A stretch of DNA of 64,000 nt from Marinobacter arenosus (GCF_019264345.1 NZ_JAHVAO010000001.1:1178001-1242000); one strand, 5' to 3'; shown: positions 17,345-29,352, counted from the first letter of the stretch. Notes: generated by a model not told the origin, from the sequence alone. Numbers and translations: made by a program.

Positions 17345-18337
17345 ATGGCAAATTTCGATTGGAAAACGCAGTTCGAACCACTACTGGCGGAGCTTGAACA
17401 GACAGGCCACGCCCACTGGGCCGACCGGCTTCGCGGTCAGCTCACCCATCGCTTTGAGGACGCCCCGCACGGTGACGTCGACCGCTGGCAGGCGGCACTG
17501 AACAGTCTGCCGGAACTACCCGGCACAGAAACGGACCTGCAAAGCTCCGCCATTACACTCAGTACTCCGGACAAACTGACCGGACCCCAGCAGGGGCAGC
17601 TGGAAAGCGCCCTGCGCGGGTTGATGCCCTGGCGCAAGGGCCCATTCGACTTCTTCGGTACCTATATCGACACCGAATGGCGCTCCGACTGGAAGTGGGA
17701 CCGGGTACTGCCGTACCTGTCCGACCTGACAGGTCGCCGAATCCTGGACGTGGGCTGCGGCTCCGGGTACCACTGTTGGCGCATGCTCGGCGAAGGCGCC
17801 AGTCGGGTGATCGGCATCGATCCCGGCCTGCTCTTCCTGTTCCAGTTCCTCAGCGTGAAACGCTATCAGGGCGATGCACCCGTGGACCTGTTGCCGGTGC
17901 GGATGGAGGACCTGCCAGACAACCTGCAGGCGTTCGATACCACCTTTTCGATGGGCGTGCTCTACCATCGCCGTTCGCCCCTGGATCATTTGCTTGAACT
18001 CAAGGGTACACTTCGGCGCGGAGGTGAGCTGGTACTGGAAACTCTGGTGGCGGATGGCCCGGAAGGCTACTCGCTGATGCCGGAGGACCGATATGGGCAA
18101 ATGCGCAACGTCTGGTTCCTGCCCAGCTGCGATACCCTGCTGCGCTGGCTCGATCGCACGGGCTTCCGCAATGCCCGGGTGGTCGACGTTACCGTCACCA
18201 CCACCGAGGAACAACGCAGTACCGACTGGATGCGCTTCAATTCACTGAAGGACTTCCTCGACCCGGCCGACCCGTCCCGCACGATCGAGGGTTACCCCGG
18301 CCCGAAACGGGCAACCGTCATCGCCGAGAAACCCTAG
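17345..18337 (+). CDS. cmoB: tRNA U34 carboxymethyltransferase
   Basis: Transfers the carboxymethyl group of carboxy-SAM to ho5U34 of tRNA, giving cmo5U. 330 residues, normal. Seen: LMPWRKGPFDFFGTYIDTEWRSDWKWDR, SAM motif ILDVGCGSGYHCWRM, and FSMGVLYHRRSPLDHL. The ATG at 17345 matches the family start (MANFDWKTQFEPLLAEL). Ends the transcript; a terminator follows within 20 bases. Confidence 0.96.
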   Translation: MANFDWKTQFEPLLAELEQTGHAHWADRLRGQLTHRFEDAPHGDVDRWQAALNSLPELPGTETDLQSSAITLSTPDKLTGPQQGQLESALRGLMPWRKGPFDFFGTYIDTEWRSDWKWDRVLPYLSDLTGRRILDVGCGSGYHCWRMLGEGASRVIGIDPGLLFLFQFLSVKRYQGDAPVDLLPVRMEDLPDNLQAFDTTFSMGVLYHRRSPLDHLLELKGTLRRGGELVLETLVADGPEGYSLMPEDRYGQMRNVWFLPSCDTLLRWLDRTGFRNARVVDVTVTTTEEQRSTDWMRFNSLKDFLDPADPSRTIEGYPGPKRATVIAEKP

Positions 18338-18340
18338 GCA

Positions 18341-18385
18341 AAAAAAAGCCGCCCGGCAGATTCCCACAGGGCGGCAGTTTTTTTT
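18341..18385. terminator. Bidirectional rho-independent terminator
   Basis: GCCGCCC (18348-18354) pairs with GGGCGGC (18369-18375), with an A-run to the left and eight T to the right. It serves cmoB (plus) and purA (minus), which converge. Confidence 0.9.
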
Positions 18386-18393
18386 GCTATCGA

Positions 18394-19698
<1,305 letters not shown>

Positions 19699-19772
19699 TC
19701 AATGCGGCTGCCCCGAAGGACAGGCGTTTCGCAAGTTTACCTGTAAATAAGTTCACCGACGCCCAATGGGCC

Positions 19773-20954
19773 TCAGTCCAGTTTCTCAACGACCCACTGG
19801 CCGCCCTGTTTCACCAGCTTCCGGTCGCAGCCTCTGGCTGCCGGATCGGCGTCGACATCCTCAGGGAGTGCCCGGATGACGGTCTCGGTCATTCTGAGCC
19901 CGGAAATAACACCCTCAAGCGCCGGATCTTCATCGGCCGGCGCCCAGACCGCCCCTGCCCGAACCTGGACGCGTTCGCCCAGCGACACCAGGGCACGGAT
20001 ATCCAGACTGAAACCCGTTGCCGGACGGGCGCGGCCAAAATCACTGCCGATGGCATCGTAGCGGCCGCCTTTTGCCACCGAATCACCGTGGCCGGGCACA
20101 TAAGCCGCAAACACAAGACCGGTGTGGTAGTTGTAGCCGCGCAGTTCACAGAAATCGAAACCGACGCTCACTTCAGGGTAGTCCCGAGACAACATGTCAC
20201 AGACGCGCCCCAGCTTTTCCAGGGCCGCATCCAGCTCTGCGGAGGCGCCAGCGAGAATCCGCCGTGCTTCGACTAGCGCTTCCGGACCGCCACTCACGCG
20301 AGCCAGCTCCCGCAGTCGTGCCCCGGCTGACCCTGCCGGGCACTGACCCAGCAATTCGTCCAGCTCCGGCACCGATTTGCGGGCCATGGCATCGAAGATG
20401 GCGGCTTCGGTGTCGCGGTTGAAATCGGCGTCACCGATCAGGCTCTGATAAATCGAGACGTGCGCCAGATCGAGATGGATACGGGGCAAACCGGACACCC
20501 GTAACGTCTCCAGCATCAGGCTGATCACTTCCATATCGGCGGATTCGGACTCACTGCCAAACAGCTCACACCCCGCCTGGATCGGCGTTCTGCCCGTCAG
20601 CATGTGCCGGGGACGGGTGTGCAGGACATGGCCGGCGTAACACAGGCGGGTAATGCCCTCCTGCCCCAACGTGTGGGCATCGATACGGGCCGCCTGCGGC
20701 GTCATGTCGGCCCGAACGCCCATCATGCGTCCGGTAAGCTGGTCGGTAAGCTTGAACGTCTGCAGCTCCAGATCGTGCCCGGTACCGGTGAAAAGTGACT
20801 CGAGATATTCGATCAACGGTGGGATTACAAGCTGGTAGCCCCAGCGTTGGCAGGTATCCATTACATCCCGGCGCAGGGATTCGATCCGTCCGGCCAGGGG
20901 CGGCAGAATGTCCTCTACCCCGTCCGGCAGTAACCAGCGATCAGATACTGTCAT
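19773..20954 (-). CDS. hisZ: ATP phosphoribosyltransferase regulatory subunit
   Basis: Catalytically inactive histidyl-tRNA synthetase-like protein that gives histidine feedback control to the short form of HisG. 393 residues. Class II synthetase-like motifs are visible: LPDGVEDILPP, GVRADMTPQAARI, CYAGHVLHTRP and FDFCELRGYNYHTGLVF. Too short for HisS and lacks its anticodon domain. Its presence predicts that hisG elsewhere encodes the short enzyme. Separated from hflC by a strong terminator, so it has its own promoter in 20955-21080. Confidence 0.95.
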   Translation of the reverse strand: MTVSDRWLLPDGVEDILPPLAGRIESLRRDVMDTCQRWGYQLVIPPLIEYLESLFTGTGHDLELQTFKLTDQLTGRMMGVRADMTPQAARIDAHTLGQEGITRLCYAGHVLHTRPRHMLTGRTPIQAGCELFGSESESADMEVISLMLETLRVSGLPRIHLDLAHVSIYQSLIGDADFNRDTEAAIFDAMARKSVPELDELLGQCPAGSAGARLRELARVSGGPEALVEARRILAGASAELDAALEKLGRVCDMLSRDYPEVSVGFDFCELRGYNYHTGLVFAAYVPGHGDSVAKGGRYDAIGSDFGRARPATGFSLDIRALVSLGERVQVRAGAVWAPADEDPALEGVISGLRMTETVIRALPEDVDADPAARGCDRKLVKQGGQWVVEKLD

Positions 20955-21080
20955 GAGATTACGTTGTCCGTCAGGCCCGCTTCGGCGAGAGCGCCGTGGG
21001 GTTTACACAGGATTTATGGCGAATTCCGCGGCAAAAACCGGAAACAAAACCGTCGGAATTTTACACGGTTGGTCGGCACA

Positions 21081-21113
21081 AAAAAACCGGAATACCGAGG
21101 TATTCCGGTTTTT
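21081..21113 (-). terminator. Rho-independent terminator after hflC
   Basis: AACCGGAATACC and GGTATTCCGGTT form a 10-12 bp stem. On the minus strand, a T-run (the A-run at 21081-21086) follows. Ends the hflK-hflC transcript before hisZ. Confidence 0.9.
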
Positions 21114-21132
21114 CGATCCGGGAGGCGGAGCT

Positions 21133-22008
21133 TCAGCGACCGCCCTGAGGATCCTTCAGGAATTTCATGAAGTCACTGTCGGAGTCAATGACCATGATAT
21201 CGTCCTTGCTGGAGAAGGTATTCCGATACGCCTGCAGGCTTCGATAGAAGCTGTAGAACTCGGCATTTGAGCCATAGGCATCGGCGTAGATCGCAGCCGC
21301 CTGACCATCGCCTTCACCGCGGGTTTCCTCGGACTCTGCGAACGCTTCAGCCAGGATGACGGTGCGCTGACGATCGGCATCCGCACGGATGCCTTCTGCC
21401 AATTCGCGGCCCCGAGAGCGGAATTCCTGGGCCAGCTTCTCCCGCTCGGTTGCCATACGGCGGTAGACGTTCTCACTGACCTGACCGGGAAACTCGATGG
21501 CTTTCACCCGCACATCCAGCACCTCAATGCCGAATTCGTTGAGGGAGGTCTCGTTGACCCGGTCACGCAGTGTGTGCATCAGCTCATCGCGCTGCCCGGA
21601 TACCACTTCGTGCATGGTGCGAATACCGAACTCGTCACGCAGGCCATTGTCGACGCGGGACAGCAGCAGAGACTGAGCCCGGTATTCGTCGCCGCCAGTG
21701 GCACGATAGAACTGGTCAACATCACGGATTTTCCAAGCAATGTAGGAATCCACATCCAACGGCTTCTTCTCAACCGTCAGGTACTGACGGGACGGAAGAT
21801 CCATGGTCAGCACCCGGATATCGAACTCCCGGACCTGATCAATGACCGGCACTTTGAAATGGATCCCGGCCTGAATGTCGGTTTCCACCAACTCTCCAAA
21901 GCGCAGCATAACGCCCCGGTGCGTTTCCGGGATGATGTACACGCTGGACAGCACGAGCAGGACAACAATGAGGGCGCCTGCAAGACCCACTACACCTTTA
22001 GGTCCCAT
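21133..22008 (-). CDS. hflC: Protease modulator HflC
   Basis: Inner-membrane SPFH/band-7 protein that with HflK forms a cage around the FtsH protease. 291 residues. One N-terminal transmembrane helix (GLAGALIVVLLVLSSVYIIP), then the band-7 domain (MLRFGELVETDIQAGIHFKVPVID, DIRVLTMDLPSRQYLT) and a long C-terminal coiled coil (EREKLAQEFRSRGRELAEGI). It follows hflK by two bases. Confidence 0.97.
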   Translation of the reverse strand: MGPKGVVGLAGALIVVLLVLSSVYIIPETHRGVMLRFGELVETDIQAGIHFKVPVIDQVREFDIRVLTMDLPSRQYLTVEKKPLDVDSYIAWKIRDVDQFYRATGGDEYRAQSLLLSRVDNGLRDEFGIRTMHEVVSGQRDELMHTLRDRVNETSLNEFGIEVLDVRVKAIEFPGQVSENVYRRMATEREKLAQEFRSRGRELAEGIRADADRQRTVILAEAFAESEETRGEGDGQAAAIYADAYGSNAEFYSFYRSLQAYRNTFSSKDDIMVIDSDSDFMKFLKDPQGGR

Positions 22009-22010
22009 GA

Positions 22011-23195
22011 TTATCTGCTCCTCCGTACATTAGTGTCCTGCCTGGAACGCAGCTCCTTGATGACCTCATCGGTCAGGGACTGAATATCCATCTGGTCGCC
22101 ACTGCCGCTTGAGGACTGGTTACCGCTGCGCGGCAGCCCCCCTTGGGTCAGGCGATCCAACGGCAGATACATCATGTTGCCGCTGCTTTCGGTATCCACG
22201 AGGATCTTGCTGCTGCTGGACAGCACCGTTTCCAGGGTCTGCAGGTACATGCGGTCACGGGTAACCGTGGGTGCATTCTGATACACCGCCAACAGCTCAA
22301 GGAAGCGCGCGGTTTCGCCTCGGGCTCGCTCGATGACTTCCTGTTTGTAGGCGTTGGCTTCCTCGATCATGCGCTGGGCCTGGCCTCGAGCTTCGGGAAC
22401 CACCTTATTGCGATAGGTTTCGGCTTCTTCCTTGACGCGCTGCTCATCTTCCCGGGCACGCTGAACTTCGCGGAAAGCATCCTGAACGGCCGGTGGGGGC
22501 TGAGTACTCTCAACGTTCACACGCACGATCTCCAGACCGGTACCATACTCGGCCAGGAACCGCTGCAGACGCTGCTCGACCCGGACGGACAGCTCAGCCC
22601 GGCCCTCGGTCAACACATCGTCCAAAGACGAACTGCCCACTTCGTGACGCAGGGCACTGTCGGTGGCAAAAGCCAGTGCCTGATTCGAGTCGCGAACATT
22701 CAGCACGTAGGCCTGAGCATCGCCGACCCGGTACTGCACCTGCAGATCGACGGTCACGAGGTTTTCATCCTGGGTCAGCATCTGACCGCTGGATTCAGCG
22801 GTACGAACGCTGGTTACCCGCACCTTGGTTACGTCATCGATCAGAGGCACCTTGAAACGCAAACCGGGGTTTTCAGTCCGGTTGTACTCACCAAAACGCA
22901 GAACAACCGCGCGCTCCTGCTCGTCAACGGTGTAGAAAGACTGAAAGATCACATAGCCGGCGACCAGAATACCGGCCAGCGCGAGAATGGCTCCAAAGCC
23001 ACCCGCGCCACCACCGGTGCCGCTGCCACTGCCGCCGGACTTACCGCCTTTTCCGCCCAGCATCTTGTTCAGTTTATCGAGACCTTTCTTGAGGGCCTCG
23101 TCGAGGTCTGGCGGCCCCTGATCATCGCCGCGACGACCACCGGTACCCCAGGGGTCATTGTCGTTGCGATTTCCACCCGGTTCGTTCCAGGCCAT
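22011..23195 (-). CDS. hflK: FtsH protease activity modulator HflK
   Basis: Partner of HflC. 394 residues. The N-terminal Gly/Asp/Asn-rich cytoplasmic tail (NEPGGNRNDNDPWG) is typical, then a transmembrane helix (GAILALAGILVAGYVIFQSF), the band-7 domain (ERAVVLRFGEYNRTENPGLRFKVPLID) and a coiled coil. I chose the ATG at 23195, with GGAG upstream, over the ORF extension to 23231, which adds an atypical leader. Confidence 0.96.
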   Translation of the reverse strand: MAWNEPGGNRNDNDPWGTGGRRGDDQGPPDLDEALKKGLDKLNKMLGGKGGKSGGSGSGTGGGAGGFGAILALAGILVAGYVIFQSFYTVDEQERAVVLRFGEYNRTENPGLRFKVPLIDDVTKVRVTSVRTAESSGQMLTQDENLVTVDLQVQYRVGDAQAYVLNVRDSNQALAFATDSALRHEVGSSSLDDVLTEGRAELSVRVEQRLQRFLAEYGTGLEIVRVNVESTQPPPAVQDAFREVQRAREDEQRVKEEAETYRNKVVPEARGQAQRMIEEANAYKQEVIERARGETARFLELLAVYQNAPTVTRDRMYLQTLETVLSSSSKILVDTESSGNMMYLPLDRLTQGGLPRSGNQSSSGSGDQMDIQSLTDEVIKELRSRQDTNVRRSR

Positions 23196-23274
23196 AGTGC
23201 TCTCCGTTCCTGACTTATAGAATGGCTGCAAATACTAGGGATTTATCAGCGTCCCGGCAATAGCCCGCCCACTT

Positions 23275-24573
23275 TCAGGCTGGGCCATCGTCGAGACGAA
23301 CCGAATCTTCGTTCATTCCGGCACGGCTCAGTAACTGGCGCCAGTCCCGGTTCTGCAATCGCACTTCAACGACGGCGTCTCCGCTTTCCCGATGCTGTTC
23401 GCTCAACACCGAACCCGCCTCGTGGAGCAAGGCCCGCAGTTTGCCATCAGCCGGTCCGAGCAGCACGTAATAGTGAACAACGTCCTCGGCAAGGCGCTCC
23501 ACTATGGCGTCGAAGAGACCATCCAGGCCTTCACCCGTGAACGCAGACACCCAGGCTCTCACCGGAATTCCATCTTCATTCCGCTCGACCCGAGGGGTGA
23601 AATTATCAAGTAAATCAATCTTGTTAAATACCTGAAGCGCGGGAATCTCATCCGCACCTATCTCCGCCAACACCTCTTCAACCTGCTCGATGTTCTCATC
23701 CCGACGGTTGTCATGGCAGTCGATGATGTGCAAAAGCAAGGACGCTTGCGTTGTTTCTTCCAGCGTTGCCCGGAACGCCTCCACCAACTTGTGGGGGAGA
23801 TGGCGAATGAAACCGACGGTGTCGGCCATTACGACCGGGCCGATATCCGGAAGTTCCAACCGGCGCAGCGTCGGATCAAGCGTCGCAAACAGCTGATCTG
23901 CTGCATATACGCTGGAAGTGGTAATTCGGTTGAACAAGGTCGACTTGCCGGCGTTGGTATAACCAACCAACGAGACCGTCGGGATGTCAGCACGCTTTCT
24001 CGCCCGCCGCCCCTGGTTGCGTTGGCGCCGCACCTTTTCAAGACGCTTGTGAATGGACTTGATGCGTTCGCGCAGCAGCCGGCGGTCCGTTTCAAGCTGG
24101 GTCTCACCCGGCCCCCGCAGACCGATGCCGCCTTTCTGGCGTTCGAGGTGGGTCCAGCCCCGAACCAGGCGGGTGGACATGTGCTCAAGCTGGGCGAGCT
24201 CGACCTGCAGCTTACCTTCGTGGGTTCGGGCCCGCTGTGCGAAGATATCGAGAATCACGCCGGTCCGATCCAGTACACGGCATTTCAGGTCCCGCTCGAT
24301 ATTGCGCTCCTGGCTCGGGCTCAGGGCATGGTTAAACAGAACCACATCCGCCTGGTTCGCGCTGATGGCGTCGCGTATCTCTTCCAGCTTGCCCTCGCCG
24401 ACGAACAGCCTCGGGCTCGGCTGTTTACGAGAGCCGTTGACCTCAGCCACCGGCTCCACGCCGGCTGATGTGACCAGCTCCCGGAATTCTTCAGGATCTT
24501 CGGTCTCTTGCTGGGAAGTGAAATCGATATGGACGAGGATCGCCCGTTCACCGACGTCTGGACGTTCAAACAA
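23275..24573 (-). CDS. hflX: Ribosome-associated GTPase HflX
   Basis: GTPase that splits stalled ribosomes, for example after heat stress. 432 residues: N-terminal HflX domain (NHALSPSQERNIERDLKCRVLDRTGVILDIFAQRA), coiled-coil linker (LLRERIKSIHKRLEKVRRQR), G domain with P-loop GYTNAGKSTLFN, FATLDPTLRR switch and DTVGFIRHLPH, and a short C-terminal domain. Downstream of hfq, with a partial terminator between them. Confidence 0.97.
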   Translation of the reverse strand: MFERPDVGERAILVHIDFTSQQETEDPEEFRELVTSAGVEPVAEVNGSRKQPSPRLFVGEGKLEEIRDAISANQADVVLFNHALSPSQERNIERDLKCRVLDRTGVILDIFAQRARTHEGKLQVELAQLEHMSTRLVRGWTHLERQKGGIGLRGPGETQLETDRRLLRERIKSIHKRLEKVRRQRNQGRRARKRADIPTVSLVGYTNAGKSTLFNRITTSSVYAADQLFATLDPTLRRLELPDIGPVVMADTVGFIRHLPHKLVEAFRATLEETTQASLLLHIIDCHDNRRDENIEQVEEVLAEIGADEIPALQVFNKIDLLDNFTPRVERNEDGIPVRAWVSAFTGEGLDGLFDAIVERLAEDVVHYYVLLGPADGKLRALLHEAGSVLSEQHRESGDAVVEVRLQNRDWRQLLSRAGMNEDSVRLDDGPA

Positions 24574-24611
24574 GTGTTATCAACTCCGAAACAGTCAAAC
24601 TGTTAAGCCTT

Positions 24612-24665
24612 AAAAACAAACACCCGCGCCCTTCCGAGCCGTTGAGCTCTTCAGAGACGCGGGTG
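24612..24665 (-). terminator. Terminator between hfq and hflX
   Basis: On the minus strand, CACCCGCG (24658-24665) pairs with CGCGGGTG (24621-24628) across a long loop and is followed by the T-rich tract TTTGTTTTT. Probably a partial terminator that keeps hfq mRNA in excess of hflX. Confidence 0.7.
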
Positions 24666-24688
24666 ACAGTACCGGCGAACCGGGCAAA

Positions 24689-24940
24689 TCAGTCTTCAGA
24701 CTCACCCTCTCCTCCCGGGGCCTGCGGCGGAATGCGAACATTACGGGCAGGGACCACGGTGGAAATAGCGTGCTTGTAGACCATCTGGCTGACAGTATTT
24801 TTCAGCAAAATCACGAATTGGTCGAAAGATTCAATCTGGCCCTGAAGCTTGATGCCATTAACCAGAAAGATGGAAACCGGAATGCGTTCCTTGCGCAAGG
24901 CATTGAGGTAAGGGTCTTGTAACGAGTGCCCTTTTGACAT
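24689..24940 (-). CDS. hfq: RNA chaperone Hfq
   Basis: Hexameric Sm-like protein that pairs small RNAs with mRNAs. 83 residues. Sm1 and Sm2 motifs are clear: [19 protein letters not shown] at the start, [22 protein letters not shown], and [11 protein letters not shown]. It has a short acidic tail (GGEGESED) like Pseudomonas Hfq rather than the long E. coli tail. 33 bases after miaA; hfq promoters are known within miaA in other species. Confidence 0.98.
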   Translation of the reverse strand: MSKGHSLQDPYLNALRKERIPVSIFLVNGIKLQGQIESFDQFVILLKNTVSQMVYKHAISTVVPARNVRIPPQAPGGEGESED

Positions 24941-24973
24941 GTGTGTTCTCCTGTTTTTAGTAAATGCAGATCG

Positions 24974-26017
24974 TCATTTTTCAGAATTAAATGTGGTGCG
25001 AAGTCCAATTTTTTTCAAGGCTGCCTTAGAGATATCTTCATCTCCGCTATCCAGCCAGTCTACATTGGACCACTTGCGCAACCAGGTTAACTGCCGCTTT
25101 GCCAACTGCCGTGTGGCGGCAACGCCCTTGCTTACAAATGTGTCATAGTCATATTCACCGGCCAGGTAACCCCAGGCCTGACGATAACCGACACAACGCA
25201 TGGAAGGGAGATCCGTGTGCAAATCGCCTCTGACCATCAGCGCCCGCACTTCATCAAGAAAGCCCGCGTCCAGCATTTTCAGGAAGCGCAGTTGGATTCT
25301 CTCATGAAGCACTCGCCGATCCTGAGGCGCCATGGCGAGCTGAGTCACAGTATACGGAAGCGAAGTGACTTCGTCTGCCTGCCATTGGGTAAAATAGGTG
25401 TAATCCTCAACACCATCCCCTTGATTTTGGGACGAACTGTTACTCTCGGATTGCCAGAATGACGAGATCGGCTTGCCGGTCAGACGAACAACCTCAAGCG
25501 CCCGCAACAAACGCTGGCGGTTGTTCGGATGAATCAGGCGGGCAGCAACGGCGTCCTTCTCCTCAAGCTCGTGATGCAGCGCGGACCAGCCTTTCTCGCT
25601 TGCATCCTGCTCCAGAGTCCGCCGCAACTCCGGGTCTGCGCCCGGCAATCCGGACATCCCGTGCAGCAGGGCCTTGAAGTACATCATGGTGCCACCCACC
25701 AGCAAGGGAATCCGGCCCGCGGCGGCAATCTTCTCCATTTCCGACAGTGCATCCCGCCGAAAGTCCGCCGCCGAGTAGGTTTCAGCGGGGTCACAAACGT
25801 CGATCAGCCGGTGCGGCGCCCGTGCCAATTCGTCAGCCGAGGGCTTGGCGGTACCGATGTCCATGCCCCGGTAAACCATTGCGGAATCCACGCTGATGAT
25901 GTCGCAGGGCAGGCGAGAACAGAGATCGATCGCCAAATCGGTCTTGCCGGATGCCGTTGGCCCCATCAGGAAGATGGCGTGCGGGCGTTCTGCTGCCCGG
26001 ATGCTCTGCGCGGCCAT
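24974..26017 (-). CDS. miaA: tRNA dimethylallyltransferase
   Basis: Adds the dimethylallyl group to A37 of tRNAs reading codons starting with U. 347 residues, about 30 longer than usual, partly in an Ser/Asn/Gln-rich insertion near residue 200 ([15 protein letters not shown]). Seen: [15 protein letters not shown]-loop, [32 protein letters not shown]. The ATG at 26017 is preferred to a TTG at 26023; it follows the mutL stop closely. Confidence 0.96.
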   Translation of the reverse strand: MAAQSIRAAERPHAIFLMGPTASGKTDLAIDLCSRLPCDIISVDSAMVYRGMDIGTAKPSADELARAPHRLIDVCDPAETYSAADFRRDALSEMEKIAAAGRIPLLVGGTMMYFKALLHGMSGLPGADPELRRTLEQDASEKGWSALHHELEEKDAVAARLIHPNNRQRLLRALEVVRLTGKPISSFWQSESNSSSQNQGDGVEDYTYFTQWQADEVTSLPYTVTQLAMAPQDRRVLHERIQLRFLKMLDAGFLDEVRALMVRGDLHTDLPSMRCVGYRQAWGYLAGEYDYDTFVSKGVAATRQLAKRQLTWLRKWSNVDWLDSGDEDISKAALKKIGLRTTFNSEK

Positions 26018-26023
26018 GATCAA

Positions 26024-27940
26024 TCAGCGCCCTCTCAGGAACAGCTTATCCAGCTCCGACAGCGTGACCAGCGTCCAGGTCGGACGGCCATGATTGCATT
26101 GGCCACTGCGTTCCGTGGCCTCCATGTCCCGCAAGAGAGAGTTCATTTCCGGAATGGTCAGCTGCCGATTGGCCCGTACGGACCCGTGGCAGGCCATGGT
26201 TCCCAGAAGTTCATGGGTGACTGCCTCGATCCGGTCACTCTGGCCGTGTTCGATCAGGTCAGCGAGGACATCCCGGATCAGTTGTTCCGTATCCGCCCCA
26301 CGCAACAGTGCCGGCACCTGCCGCACCGCCAGGGTCTCGGGCCCGATCCGCTCGACCTGCAACCCGAGCTGCTGTAATTCCTCACCATGGGACTCCGCCA
26401 GCGCTGCTTCCTTCTGGCTCACCGCCACCGACAGCGGCACCAGCAACGGCTGACTCTTGAGGTCCTGCTCGGCCAATGCCCGCTTCATACGCTCGTAGGT
26501 GATCCGCTCGTGGGCCGCATGCATGTCAACGACGATCAGCCCGGCCCGCCCCTGGGCGAGGATATAAATGCCGTGAAGCTGGGCAATGGCATACCCCAGT
26601 GGCGGTTCCTCTTCACTGTCCGTCGGTGGCGTGGGCGTTGCCACAGCCACACCGGCGGTTGCCGGCGAAGCGCCATGATCAACCCCACCACCGGCGTTCA
26701 GGGAGTTATAGAACGCCATCTGGTCACTGGCACGCCACTCCTGCTGGGATTGCGGCTGGCCCGAGTACTGCCCTCCGAAGGCGTTACCCTGAACCGCGGG
26801 CTGACCCGCCCCCACGCTGGCCGGCTGCGCGGACCAGCCATTATCAGGCATTCCGGGACCGGGCATGACGGGCTGGGGCCCAGACGCGTTCTCACGGCCG
26901 AAAGACTGGGCAACCGCGCCTCGCAGGTGGTCGTCCGGGCGAACGTCGGCGAGCGCCTTGTGCAGAGTCCGGAAGATGAAATCGTGAACCAGCCGGCCGT
27001 CGCGAAACCGCACCTCATGCTTGGTGGGATGCACGTTCACATCGACGGTGGCCGGATCGACCTCCAGGTACAGGACAAAGGCCGGATGCCGGTTGTTGTA
27101 GAGCACGTCCCGGTAGGCCTGACGCACGGCGTGAGCGACCAGGCGGTCGCGGATGACCCGACCGTTCACGAAGAAATACTGCAGGTCAGCCTGGCTCCGG
27201 GAAAACGTCGGCAACGCCACCCACCCCCATAACCGCAGGCCAGTAGCCTCGGCATCAATCACCACCGTATTGTCGATGAACTGCTGGCCACAAAGGGCTC
27301 CGATCCGGCGTTCCTTGTCCAGGGCAGACTCGGCGGGGCGCAAACTCTGCACCACCCGCTGGTTGTGGCGCAGCGTGAAGCCAGCGTCAAAGCGGCTCAG
27401 GGCCTGGCGCCGGACACACTCCTCCACGTGATTGAACTCGGTCTTTTCGGTACGCAGGAACTTGCGGCGAGCGGGGGTATTGAAGAACAGATCGCGAACT
27501 TCCACGGTGGTGCCAACCGGATGCGCTGCGGGCGAAATGCGGGCGTCCATGTCGCGCCCCTCCACCTCAACCCGGGAAGCCGCTTCCTGGGCCGCTGTCC
27601 GGGACGTAAGCGTCAATCGGGAAACAGAACTGATACTGGCCAGGGCTTCGCCACGGAAACCGAGCGACGCCACCGATTCCAGATCATCCAGGCTGGCGAT
27701 CTTGCTGGTGGCGTGGCGGCTGAGCGCCAGGGGCAGATCCTGCTCGTCAATACCGCTGCCGTCATCCCTGACCCGAATGAGTTTTGCGCCGCCCTGCTCG
27801 ACCTCCACATCGACCCGGCCTGCACCGGCGTCCAGGGCATTTTCAACCAGTTCCTTAACGACAGACGCAGGACGCTCCACCACCTCGCCAGCAGCGATCT
27901 GGTTCGCAAGCCGTGGCGAGAGCAAATGAATGTGGGGCAT
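26024..27940 (-). CDS. mutL: DNA mismatch repair protein MutL (endonuclease type)
   Basis: 638 residues. The N-terminal GHKL ATPase shows [16 protein letters not shown] and [11 protein letters not shown] proline/glutamine-rich linker spans about residues 335-440. The C-terminal domain carries [12 protein letters not shown], which fits the MutL endonuclease motif DQHAxxExxxxE with Met for Gln, and the zinc-site companions ACHGS and CNHGRP. This suggests nicking MutL, as expected in bacteria without MutH and Dam-directed repair. Confidence 0.97.
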   Translation of the reverse strand: MPHIHLLSPRLANQIAAGEVVERPASVVKELVENALDAGAGRVDVEVEQGGAKLIRVRDDGSGIDEQDLPLALSRHATSKIASLDDLESVASLGFRGEALASISSVSRLTLTSRTAAQEAASRVEVEGRDMDARISPAAHPVGTTVEVRDLFFNTPARRKFLRTEKTEFNHVEECVRRQALSRFDAGFTLRHNQRVVQSLRPAESALDKERRIGALCGQQFIDNTVVIDAEATGLRLWGWVALPTFSRSQADLQYFFVNGRVIRDRLVAHAVRQAYRDVLYNNRHPAFVLYLEVDPATVDVNVHPTKHEVRFRDGRLVHDFIFRTLHKALADVRPDDHLRGAVAQSFGRENASGPQPVMPGPGMPDNGWSAQPASVGAGQPAVQGNAFGGQYSGQPQSQQEWRASDQMAFYNSLNAGGGVDHGASPATAGVAVATPTPPTDSEEEPPLGYAIAQLHGIYILAQGRAGLIVVDMHAAHERITYERMKRALAEQDLKSQPLLVPLSVAVSQKEAALAESHGEELQQLGLQVERIGPETLAVRQVPALLRGADTEQLIRDVLADLIEHGQSDRIEAVTHELLGTMACHGSVRANRQLTIPEMNSLLRDMEATERSGQCNHGRPTWTLVTLSELDKLFLRGR

Positions 27941-27960
27941 GTTTCGGGAAAACCTCTTGA

Positions 27961-29313
27961 TCAGGATGCGGGAATACGAATGGTTTGCCCTACCATAACA
28001 CGGTCGTCCCTCAGGCCGTTAAACTGCATCAGTTCACTGACGGTGGTCTGATTCCTTCTGGCGACCCCGGAAAGGGTATCCCCGCGCTGTATCCGGTAAT
28101 GACTGACGCTGTTACCGCCCCGCTCCTGCTGTTTCTGCCACGCCAGCAGCGTGCCCGGCGGCGGCGTTTTCTGGAAGTAGTCGTCGATGCCTTTCATGAT
28201 GGCGTTGGCCAGACGGTTCCGATACCACTCTGTCGACAGGTTCTTCTCTTCCTGCGGGTTGGAGATAAATCCGGCTTCGACCAGGATGGACGGAATATCC
28301 GGCGATTTCAGGACCACAAACGCAGCCTGCTCGACGCCGGACTTGTGCAGCTTGGCGACACTGCCCAGCTTGCCCAGTACCGAGCTGCCCACGCCCAGGC
28401 TGGCGTTGATGCTCGCGGTCATGGACAGATCGAGCAGCACGCCGGCCAGCATGTCGTCGCGGCCATCCAGCGACACACCGCCGGTCAGATCCGACCGGTT
28501 TTCACTCTGGGCAAGCCAACGCGCGGTTTCACTGGTGGCACCCCGTTGCGACAGGGCAAAAACGGACGCGCCTTTCGGCTGCGGGGTCCGGAAGGCATCG
28601 GCGTGCATCGACACAAAGAGGTCCGCGTTGTACTTGCGCGCCAGCAAAGTCCGATTTCTCAGACCGATGTAATAGTCCCCCGTACGGGTCAGTTTTGCCG
28701 TGTAACCGGGTTGCTCGTTGATCAGGCTCGCGAGCGTCTTCGCCATCTTGAGCACGACGTCCTTTTCTCGGGTGCCCCGCGGCCCGATTGCACCAGGATC
28801 CTCACCCCCATGGCCGGCATCAATCACCACAATCACATCCCGCTTACCGTCGGCGTTCTGAGTGACCGTGGGCTTGGCTGCTTTTTCCAGCCTGCGCCCG
28901 CCTTCATCAATCAGATCAACCACCAGGCGATGACCGTACTGCTCATTCGGCTCAAGCTGGAAACTGCGAGGCTTGATATCGCTTTTCAGATCGAGGACCA
29001 CGCGCAGGTCCGTGCCGTTGCGGGGCGCACTCCGGATTCGGCGAATCGGGCTGCCGGACAGGTCCAGCTTGTCAAAATCCGCCTTCAGGTCGGTGTTCTT
29101 GAGATCAATAACCAGTCGGGCCGGACTCTGCAGTGAGAATACGTTGTGGGCGACCTTGCCGGCTGTATCGAGCACCAGTCGGGTGTGATCCGGAGCCGGC
29201 CATACCCGAACACCCTCCACGCGAGTGCCCGCCTGGGCAGCAAACGAAACCGACAGCACCAGAATCGCCGCCAGGCCCACCATTCTGTCAAGGATTGATA
29301 CAACCTTACTCAT
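27961..29313 (-). CDS. N-acetylmuramoyl-L-alanine amidase with AMIN and LysM domains
   Basis: Periplasmic zinc amidase that cleaves septal peptidoglycan for daughter cell separation. 450 residues: signal peptide (1-28), AMIN septal-targeting domain (about 30-150), Amidase_3 domain with zinc ligands in [12 protein letters not shown], a Glu in TREKDV, His in VSMHADAF and catalytic Glu in VEAGFISN, then a C-terminal LysM ([22 protein letters not shown]). This is the AmiB/AmiC type next to mutL in gammaproteobacteria; the LysM fits AmiB. Confidence 0.94.
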   Translation of the reverse strand: MSKVVSILDRMVGLAAILVLSVSFAAQAGTRVEGVRVWPAPDHTRLVLDTAGKVAHNVFSLQSPARLVIDLKNTDLKADFDKLDLSGSPIRRIRSAPRNGTDLRVVLDLKSDIKPRSFQLEPNEQYGHRLVVDLIDEGGRRLEKAAKPTVTQNADGKRDVIVVIDAGHGGEDPGAIGPRGTREKDVVLKMAKTLASLINEQPGYTAKLTRTGDYYIGLRNRTLLARKYNADLFVSMHADAFRTPQPKGASVFALSQRGATSETARWLAQSENRSDLTGGVSLDGRDDMLAGVLLDLSMTASINASLGVGSSVLGKLGSVAKLHKSGVEQAAFVVLKSPDIPSILVEAGFISNPQEEKNLSTEWYRNRLANAIMKGIDDYFQKTPPPGTLLAWQKQQERGGNSVSHYRIQRGDTLSGVARRNQTTVSELMQFNGLRDDRVMVGQTIRIPAS

Positions 29314-29352
29314 ACCGCTGTCCTGCTCTCAAAGAGACTTAGCCCGACGCCT

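Noticed and set aside
27985..29136. 383-codon plus-strand open frame opposite the amidase
   Set aside because: Shadow of the AMIN/amidase/LysM gene; composition rich in Gln, His and Arg.
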